DNA from: CAZEQK01 sp964514395
GTDB lineage: Bacteria; Bacillota; Bacilli; Tepidibacillales; Tepidibacillaceae
NCBI GenBank assembly: GCA_964514395.1
Contig: CAZEQK010000071.1
Location: 1-9,532 of the forward strand
Reading direction: 5' to 3'
DNA length: 9,532 bases
In this document: positions 7,321 through 9,532 of the stretch, piece after piece
How positions within the stretch are numbered: position 1 is the stretch's first letter
Layout of the letters: each line of letters opens with the position of its first letter
The notes under the pieces: generated by a model
Database searches by the model: none
What the model was told of the DNA's origin: nothing
What the model saw: only the letters and a program-made list of their open reading frames with translations
Made by a program: the position numbers and the translations under genes

Positions 7321-8130
7321 TTATAGTTGCTTCACCCAAATATTCATATTTTCCCAATCACCCGCGATATGCACGTTATTTATTAATCTTCCTCTATATC
7401 TATATTTATGATTGTGCAATACCTTATTCATTCCAAAAGATTTCGCTCGTGCAATTGAAAAAAGATTAGTAATGCCCATTCTTTGCATTTTATTTTCAAG
7501 ATATTGAATTAAGTGATTATTAATTCCTTTTCCTCTTTCACTAGGAATGGTTGCGCAATCTGTTATTTCTGCATTGTTTCGTTCAAAATCTATTTCAGCA
7601 GATGATAGACCAATAATCTCGTCATGATTTTCTATTACTGCCATCTCTACATTTGAATGAATTGCTTTTTCTACATAGGCCCGATCATTCATTGGTGTTG
7701 GATAGGATTTAAATACTTCGTTAAAGACATTGACAATTTGACTAATATCTTTATCTGTTGCATCTCTGATACGATATTCATCTGGTAGTGCTCTATTAGT
7801 GGCAGGCTCTGTATTCATTATGGTTTGAATAATATTGTTTTCTTCCTTAACTGAATCGGAGCTTTTTCTTGTTTGAGAAAGATATTTTGTATATAGGTGG
7901 GCATCCTTACCATCAAAAAATCCATCGATTTCTCCTTCTTTAGTGAAGCCATGTTCTTCAATATGAATAATTTCTGAATCTTCATTTTGAAATAAAATAA
8001 TTTTATCTAATCCTTCTTGTTCAGCTATGTCTATCAAATGGGTTGAAGACTTATCGATTTCTTCAAATTCAAATACCTTTAATCTTTTATTCGTCTTATC
8101 AATAGTAACATCTAATGTATCTAAACTCAT
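7321..8130 (-). CDS. ablB: Putative beta-lysine N-acetyltransferase
   Basis: This 269-residue protein matches the AblB/YodP pattern. An N-terminal family-specific half (about 1-110) is followed by a GNAT acetyltransferase domain (about 118-265). The acetyl-CoA loop is visible as SERGKGINNHL (197-207). Family-like segments are KSYPTPMND (141-149), EITDCATIP (188-196), SIARAKSFGMN (225-235) and the C-terminal GDWENMNIW (257-265). AblB acetylates L-beta-lysine, made from lysine by lysine 2,3-aminomutase (AblA/KamA), to N-epsilon-acetyl-beta-lysine. That product is an osmolyte in methanogens and some Bacillales; in B. subtilis the kamA-yodP region has also been linked to lysine breakdown. The aminomutase is not in this window, so the substrate source must lie elsewhere. 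The ATG has a strong SD (GGGAGG, ending five bases upstream). The gene is separated from ytoA by ytoA's terminator and must have its own promoter, which I could not place. Confidence 0.87.
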   Translation of the reverse strand: MSLDTLDVTIDKTNKRLKVFEFEEIDKSSTHLIDIAEQEGLDKIILFQNEDSEIIHIEEHGFTKEGEIDGFFDGKDAHLYTKYLSQTRKSSDSVKEENNIIQTIMNTEPATNRALPDEYRIRDATDKDISQIVNVFNEVFKSYPTPMNDRAYVEKAIHSNVEMAVIENHDEIIGLSSAEIDFERNNAEITDCATIPSERGKGINNHLIQYLENKMQRMGITNLFSIARAKSFGMNKVLHNHKYRYRGRLINNVHIAGDWENMNIWVKQL

Positions 8131-8149
8131 TTTTACCTCCCTTTAACAT

Positions 8150-8163
8150 TCCTATTTATAGGA
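8150..8163. repeat. Short palindrome just upstream of ablB
   Basis: TCCTAT and ATAGGA are separated by TT, 19 bases upstream of the ablB start and next to its ribosome binding site. The two-base centre is too short for a stable RNA hairpin, so a protein-binding operator is the more natural reading. Chance is also possible. No regulator was recognised for it. Confidence 0.3.
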
Positions 8164-8282
8164 TACATGGCAAACAGAAAAGCTTCAAACCTGCAATTCA
8201 ATGATATAAGCCACTAATTATTTATATGGTTGAGTTATCATACATTAGAAGATAAAATGCATAAATTATGGTAGGAATAATC

Positions 8283-8319
8283 AAAAAAACAACCAAGGTC
8301 ATTATTCTTGATTGTTTTT
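8283..8319 (-). terminator. Terminator of the niaR-ytoA unit, overlapping the ytoA stop
   Basis: On the minus strand, CAATCAAG (8314-8307) pairs with CTTGGTTG (8297-8290) around a nine-base loop, with one G-U pair. The stem is extended by flanking A/T pairs and followed by a run of seven T (8289-8283). The ytoA stop codon (8304-8302) lies inside the loop, so the last codons of ytoA form the first arm. Confidence 0.8.
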
Positions 8320-8814
8320 ATAGTATTTTCCTTTTTCAACATACACCTCTATTATTCTAAGCATTTCTTGTCTGTCTTTCTCTGTAAGCTCTCTAACAAC
8401 CTTTGCAGGCCTTCCTAATGCAAGTGTATTTGCTGGTACTTTTTGATTAGGAACAACTAAACTACCTGCACCAATAAAAGCTCCTTCACCTATTTCAGCA
8501 CCATCTAAGATAGTTGACCCCATACCGATAAGGGAACCTTTTCTAATTGTAGCAGCGTGAAGGATACATTGATGACCTATTGTGACATCATCCTCAATAA
8601 GTACAGGAAAACCTAAGCTTTGATGTATCACAGTATTATCTTGAATGTTCACCCGATTACCAATGGTGGTTTTTTCAACATCTCCTCTAATAACGGTGTT
8701 AAACCAAATACTAGCATCTTCACCAATGATGACATCTCCAGTAATGACAACATGATCAGCGATAAATGCACTATCAGCAATTTTTGGCTCTTTATCTTTA
8801 TATTTATATATCAT
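8302..8814 (-). CDS. ytoA: Gamma-class carbonic anhydrase family protein (YtoA type)
   Basis: This 170-residue left-handed beta-helix protein has hexapeptide repeats ([IV]-x-x-G-x-x style) across about 13-135 and a C-terminal helix (about 143-163). The putative metal ligands H64, H81 and H86 have the gamma-carbonic-anhydrase spacing. RGD (43-45) and NIQD (56-59) supply the conserved Arg, Asp and Gln-Asp of the active site at the trimer interface. It lacks the acidic loop that carries the proton shuttle of archaeal Cam, as in CamH-like short members, so real CO2 hydration activity is uncertain. The ATG at 8814 (protein starting MIYKYK) is chosen by family resemblance and by its eight-base spacing from AAGGTGG (8829-8823). 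An ATG at 8817 is nearly as good, and the in-frame GTG at 8826 lies inside the SD. It starts 24 bases after the niaR stop, so the two are probably cotranscribed. Confidence 0.9.
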   Translation of the reverse strand: MIYKYKDKEPKIADSAFIADHVVITGDVIIGEDASIWFNTVIRGDVEKTTIGNRVNIQDNTVIHQSLGFPVLIEDDVTIGHQCILHAATIRKGSLIGMGSTILDGAEIGEGAFIGAGSLVVPNQKVPANTLALGRPAKVVRELTEKDRQEMLRIIEVYVEKGKYYKNNQE

Positions 8815-8838
8815 CATAGATACCACCTTATACTATTA

Positions 8839-9372
8839 TTAAATTTTTGAAAGTAAGAAGCCTTCCTCTTCTAACCGTTGAATAGCTTCTTCTAATTGTT
8901 CATTTGTTTCAGCTTCGATTGTATGTAAGTGTACACCATCCGTTAAATCAGATAGGTACGAAGCATTTGTTTGTTCCATTTTTTTAGTAAACTCATTTAC
9001 GTCTCTCCGATTTTTTAACATTAAAGAAGCGATTAGTTCTCCATATATGGGATGCTCTACAATAACATCTCTTACAAAAAGTCCATGGTCGACCATAATT
9101 ATAAGTTCATCCATTGTTTTTTGTGGTGGATGATAACAAGCAATTATTTTTTTATATGGGTAGGTTTGTTGGTTATCATTTAAATATATATAGCCTTGGG
9201 CAGTTGCTATGATAGGCTCATTTTTAGCTTTTAATAATGAAATATCCTGTACAATGACCTGTCGACTAACATTGGTTCTATCTGCTAGTAACTGTCCTGT
9301 TAATGGTTCACTTGTTTCCATTAACCATTGCAATATTAGATCTCTACGTTCTTCTCCAGATTTTTTCTTCAT
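8839..9372 (-). CDS. niaR: Niacin-responsive transcriptional repressor of NAD synthesis (NiaR/YrxA)
   Basis: This 177-residue repressor binds nicotinic acid and represses NAD biosynthesis or niacin uptake genes. A winged HTH lies at about 8-62, with the recognition helix in NVSRQVIVQDISLLK (34-48). The 3H ligand domain (about 75-172) shows H81 in CYHPP, H96 in VDHG, H107 in VEHPIYGE, and H148/H150 in DGVHLHTIEA. H81, E89, H148 and H150 correspond in order and spacing to the metal site described for the Thermotoga homologue TM1602. The ATG at 9372 is preferred because GAGGTGA (9387-9381) lies eight bases upstream. A GTG at 9384 would start inside this SD and add four residues. The gene is called nadR in some B. 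subtilis literature and differs from the enterobacterial NadR enzyme. No nad gene is visible next to it here. ytoA follows directly. Confidence 0.9.
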   Translation of the reverse strand: MKKKSGEERRDLILQWLMETSEPLTGQLLADRTNVSRQVIVQDISLLKAKNEPIIATAQGYIYLNDNQQTYPYKKIIACYHPPQKTMDELIIMVDHGLFVRDVIVEHPIYGELIASLMLKNRRDVNEFTKKMEQTNASYLSDLTDGVHLHTIEAETNEQLEEAIQRLEEEGFLLSKI

Positions 9373-9405
9373 CTTACCTTTCACCTCATCATTCTTTATA
9401 AATCT

Positions 9406-9411
9406 ATTATA
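9406..9411 (-). promoter_or_regulatory. niaR: Probable -10 element of the niaR-ytoA promoter
   Basis: A perfect TATAAT is read on the minus strand (9411-9406), about 34 bases before the chosen niaR start. No convincing -35 is present 16-18 bases upstream. The inverted repeat AACCTA / TAGGTT (9436-9441 and 9449-9454) lies 24 bases further upstream and could be regulatory. I do not see a clear NiaR operator palindrome over the promoter. Confidence 0.4.
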
Positions 9412-9458
9412 ACTTAAAAATAGTTATTTCCCTAGAACCTACTCAACTTAGGTTACGT

Positions 9459-9532
9459 AGGATAAAGTGGAACTTCATTCAGATGGTTTCCTGAATGTTA
9501 GAGACACTTATCCAGGAGCTTAGCGCCGCTTA
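9459..9532. repeat. Nested inverted-repeat element, truncated by the window end
   Basis: Outer arms GGATAAAGTG (9460-9469) and CACTTATCC (9505-9513) pair with one bulged A. Inner arms CATTCAG (9476-9482) and CTGAATG (9491-9497) pair perfectly around an eight-base loop. The element continues into a GC-richer tail, AGGAGCTTAGCGCC (9514-9527), that contains AGCG-C-CGCT (9522-9530). It contrasts with the AT-rich surroundings and encodes nothing. It resembles the dispersed intergenic repeats seen in some Bacillaceae genomes, but copy number cannot be judged from one window. Confidence 0.5.

Noticed and set aside
8815..8826. Longer ytoA start at GTG 8826
   Set aside because: The GTG overlaps the AAGGTGG ribosome binding site, and the extra residues do not fit the family N terminus.
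9373..9384. Longer niaR start at GTG 9384
   Set aside because: The GTG falls inside the GAGGTGA ribosome binding site for the ATG at 9372.
9385..9532. NiaR operator upstream of niaR
   Set aside because: Only short inverted repeats (AACCTA/TAGGTT and CATTCAG/CTGAATG) are present. Neither resembles the TGTC/GACA-type NiaR palindrome as I remember it, and neither overlaps the -10.

Overview
The window looks like chromosomal DNA of a low-GC, spore-forming Firmicute, most likely a member of the Bacillaceae. The evidence is the very AT-rich coding and spacer DNA, strong GGAGG-type ribosome binding sites, and protein families typical of that group: MbcS/YtcI acyl-CoA ligase, AblB/YodP, YtoA and NiaR/YrxA. 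Genus and species cannot be fixed from the sequence alone. No tRNA, rRNA, CRISPR array, transposase, phage gene or plasmid origin was seen.

Left part (1-5572, + strand): two large membrane histidine kinases flank a small lipoprotein gene. The first kinase has a multi-pass MASE3-like membrane sensor. The second has a classical two-TM sensor with an extracytoplasmic domain. Behind these different sensors both carry nearly the same module, PAS-PAS-HisKA-HATPase, so they look like a tandem paralogue pair whose input domains diverged or were swapped. Neither has a response regulator beside it. Both have upstream sequences that fit the sigma-H promoter consensus, and the first also has a perfect Spo0A-box core over its -10. 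The arrangement suggests orphan kinases feeding the sporulation phosphorelay or a similar shared regulator. This is an inference, not a demonstrated function. The lipoprotein between them has two ~60-residue repeats and belongs to no family I recognise.

Middle (5573-7320): an MbcS-type acyl-CoA synthetase with its own sigma-A-like promoter ends at a bidirectional terminator shared with the convergent ablB gene.

Right part (7321-9532, - strand): ablB (beta-lysine N-acetyltransferase, without its usual partner ablA in this window) is followed, going right, by a niaR-ytoA transcription unit: a niacin-responsive NAD repressor and a gamma-class carbonic anhydrase-like protein. The ytoA terminator overlaps the end of its own coding sequence. 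The last ~75 bases hold a nested inverted-repeat element that is cut by the window edge and looks like a dispersed intergenic repeat.

No gene-free stretch exceeds 300 bases. The largest gaps are the left edge (1-173, sigma-H promoter region), 3182-3385 (terminator plus kinase-2 promoter), 8131-8301 (ytoA terminator and ablB upstream region) and 9373-9532 (niaR promoter and the terminal repeat).
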